From an uncultured Flammeovirgaceae bacterium (GTDB taxonomy: Bacteria > Bacteroidota > Bacteroidia > Cytophagales > Cyclobacteriaceae): a stretch of DNA of 5,251 nt. Position 1 is the first letter of the stretch, and each line of letters starts with the position of its first letter. Position numbers and translations under genes: made by a program. Positions 3,566 through 5,251 of this stretch are shown piece by piece. Location of the stretch: assembly GCA_946886805.1 (NCBI GenBank), contig CAMPJM010000328.1, positions 1-5,251 on the forward strand, given 5' to 3'. The notes beneath the pieces were generated by a model. The model saw only the letters and a program-made list of their open reading frames with translations, was not told the origin of the DNA and ran no database searches.

Positions 3566-5251
3566 TTACTTCTTTACCACCAAATGTGCCAATCTCGGAT
3601 CATTCAGCACCCGCTCCATTTCTGCCTGAATAATATCCTGTACATCCTGCTTTATCTGTAAGTAGTTCCGCTGCACCATTGCATTGTCAAGTTTGCGGAT
3701 GACCGGAATATCTTTATAACTCTCCTGTTCTTTTTTCAGAGCTTCATGATCGTTCAGTATTTCACAATGGAACGCTTTTAGTTCAATTTTACAGCCCGGA
3801 TCATCGGCTACCATTCCCACAAATTCTCCAGAACTAAGTGCTGAAATTTTGGATGGAGGTATGGCCGCTTCCAGTTGTTTGGAACGGCTATTGGATGTAT
3901 CCGAACTGTTGATGGAAAGACTTTCCCTATCCTGCATGATTTTTCCAAAACGTTCGGAAAGCAGCTTGGCTGTGTCGCCTGTTACTTGCCCGCTAATGAC
4001 GTTTCCGGTAATGTTCATGATCACATCTGCCTGTTCTTTGCCGTAGTCTTTTCGTAACTGGCTAAAGTCCTGAACGCCTAAACAAGTGGCAACTTTGTTA
4101 CTTCTTGCTGTTGCAATCAGGCTGTCCATATTATTCAGATAAATAGTGGGGAACTCATCAAAAACAAGACTACTTTTCAGCTTTCCTTTTTTGTTGACCA
4201 GCTTAATCAGGCGGGTAACGTAGAGTGATAAAACTGCTCCATAAATCTGGATCTTTTGTGGGTTATTTCCCATACAGACGATCTTTGGACTATCCGGATT
4301 ATTGATGTCCAGCTTAAAATCATTCCCTGATAACACATAGTACAACTGCGGTGACGAAAGCCTGGCCATCGCTACTTTTGCGGCGGCTATCTGCCCCTCC
4401 AGCTGCTCCATGACATCATTCAAATAAGCATTCACAAAGGGGTTGATGAGCACCTCAATTTCTTTTTCGGTCCGTAGCACTGTAAACAAATCATTATACT
4501 CTGCCTGCATCATTTCTATAACATGAGGAAGCGTACAAAACTCCCCGTTATTGTATTTGCGCAAGTACCAGATTATGGCAGTTAAAAAGTTGATGGGAGA
4601 CTCCACAAAGAAATCTCCCTGCCGTTTTATCCATTCCCGGTTCAGCCCCATCAGGATCGTTCTGGCAGATTCGGCAGCATCTGTAATATCAGACATAGTT
4701 TCATTATCCAGGGGATTACAGCGGTGGCTACGGCTCAGGTCATCAAAATTTATTACAAAGAATTCCGGTGGTACAGGATACCTGCTTTTATACTTCAACC
4801 AGGTGTTATAAACAATTTTGGAAAGGTCATCGAATTTAAAATCATATACGAATATACTGAACCCCTTTTTGATGTGCTGAGTGATCACATGCCTGATCAC
4901 AAAGTAAGATTTCCCGGAGCCGGGAGATCCCAAAACGAGCAAAGCACGGAAAGGATTGATAATGTTGATCCAACTTTTTCTTGTCTTAGTTTTTAACTGG
5001 TATTGGGCCGGCAGGTTGATGGAAAATTCATTAGTTAGAAGCCGTTCTTCCTGAGGGAAGGTTTCGTTTTCCTTGTTAAATATATCTTTGTTATTGAACT
5101 TGCGCTGTATAATTCTTGATAACAAAGTACCTCCGCTAAGTACCAATAAAAATCCGGTTGAGGCCAATCCCATATAGAGCAATGCCAGATGAGTTATCTT
5201 TATTTTCACCAGCAAGGAAAGATAACTGAAAAAGTAGATCAGCAAGCCCGT
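3566..5251 (-). CDS. MobC/TraG (VirD4)-like conjugation coupling ATPase, 5' end missing
   Basis: The frame is open to the right edge (5251, residues T-G-L...) and ends in TAA at 3566-3568. About 561 residues are visible; relatives are about 650-670 long, so roughly 100 N-terminal residues lie outside. The TTG at 5243-5245 is an internal Leu, not a start. Counting from it, residues 2-14 and 19-41 are membrane segments. Walker A is GSPGSGKS (106-113), Walker B is LVFDEF (360-365), and a conserved VQDFSQL (391-397) follows. Around 285-300 lies an Ala-rich helix. The C-terminal SRSKQLEAAIPPSKI...GEFVGMVADDP and DPRLAHLVVKK are typical of Bacteroidota MobC/TraG proteins. It would form an inner-membrane hexamer that passes relaxase-bound DNA to the type IV secretion channel. 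It is the only conjugation gene visible; relaxase genes are expected upstream, to the right. It converges on the PhnZ-like gene. Confidence 0.92.
   Translation of the reverse strand, partial: TGLLIYFFSYLSLLVKIKITHLALLYMGLASTGFLLVLSGGTLLSRIIQRKFNNKDIFNKENETFPQEERLLTNEFSINLPAQYQLKTKTRKSWINIINPFRALLVLGSPGSGKSYFVIRHVITQHIKKGFSIFVYDFKFDDLSKIVYNTWLKYKSRYPVPPEFFVINFDDLSRSHRCNPLDNETMSDITDAAESARTILMGLNREWIKRQGDFFVESPINFLTAIIWYLRKYNNGEFCTLPHVIEMMQAEYNDLFTVLRTEKEIEVLINPFVNAYLNDVMEQLEGQIAAAKVAMARLSSPQLYYVLSGNDFKLDINNPDSPKIVCMGNNPQKIQIYGAVLSLYVTRLIKLVNKKGKLKSSLVFDEFPTIYLNNMDSLIATARSNKVATCLGVQDFSQLRKDYGKEQADVIMNITGNVISGQVTGDTAKLLSERFGKIMQDRESLSINSSDTSNSRSKQLEAAIPPSKISALSSGEFVGMVADDPGCKIELKAFHCEILNDHEALKKEQESYKDIPVIRKLDNAMVQRNYLQIKQDVQDIIQAEMERVLNDPRLAHLVVKK

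Noticed and set aside
3849..4996. Several plus-strand open frames opposite the coupling-protein gene
   Set aside because: All are antisense to a long gene with Walker A and B motifs and show no independent evidence.
5243..5245. TTG as start codon of the coupling protein
   Set aside because: The frame stays open to the window edge and family members carry about 100 more N-terminal residues, so this is an internal leucine.
1..5251. CRISPR arrays, tRNA or rRNA genes
   Set aside because: No regularly spaced direct repeats and no tRNA or rRNA signature were found on either strand by reading.

Overview
The window looks like a Bacteroidota chromosome, probably of the Cytophagia/Sphingobacteriia type. 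The reasons are a DUF5690-type membrane protein, a MobC/TraG-like coupling protein of the Bacteroidetes kind, moderately AT-rich intergenic DNA without clear Shine-Dalgarno sites, and a -7 element (TAnnTTTG) of the Bacteroidetes sigma factor. This is inferred from protein families and signals; no database was searched.

Layout. Positions 2-400 (+) hold the C-terminal third of a DUF5690 membrane protein, followed at once by an intrinsic terminator. Convergent to it, 530-1129 (-) encodes a small exported protein of unknown function. Positions 1130-1490 are non-coding and rich in repeats: an 11-bp inverted repeat touching the GTG start of the exported gene, a 14-bp palindrome, and the second copy of an imperfect palindromic repeat whose first copy lies at 425-510. 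Positions 1491-2192 (-) encode a phosphonatase-like HAD hydrolase. Positions 2410-2970 (+) encode a PhnZ/TmpB-type HD-domain oxygenase. These two genes diverge from a 217-bp region carrying two near-perfect palindromes and a -7 element. Positions 2971-3565 have no convincing gene. From 3566 to the right edge (-) runs most of a VirD4/TraG/MobC-like coupling ATPase whose N-terminus lies outside the window.

How the genes fit together. The HAD protein keeps the phosphonatase signatures: DxAGTT nucleophile loop, cap-domain lysine and the GRP arginine. It is therefore expected to cleave the C-P bond of phosphonoacetaldehyde or a close relative. The HD protein keeps the whole di-iron ligand set of PhnZ, so it is expected to cleave a 1-hydroxy-alkylphosphonate oxidatively, for example 1-hydroxy-2-aminoethylphosphonate to glycine and phosphate. 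DUF5690 proteins tend to occur beside such genes and are candidates for the phosphonate importer. The window is thus part of an organophosphonate catabolism island in which a hydrolytic and an oxidative C-P cleavage branch share one divergent control region. The enzymes that feed them (a 2-oxoglutarate dioxygenase like PhnY*/TmpA, and a PhnW transaminase or FAD oxidoreductase) are not in the window and may lie beyond the left edge. The conjugation gene at the right suggests that the cluster abuts, or is carried by, an integrative or mobilisable element.
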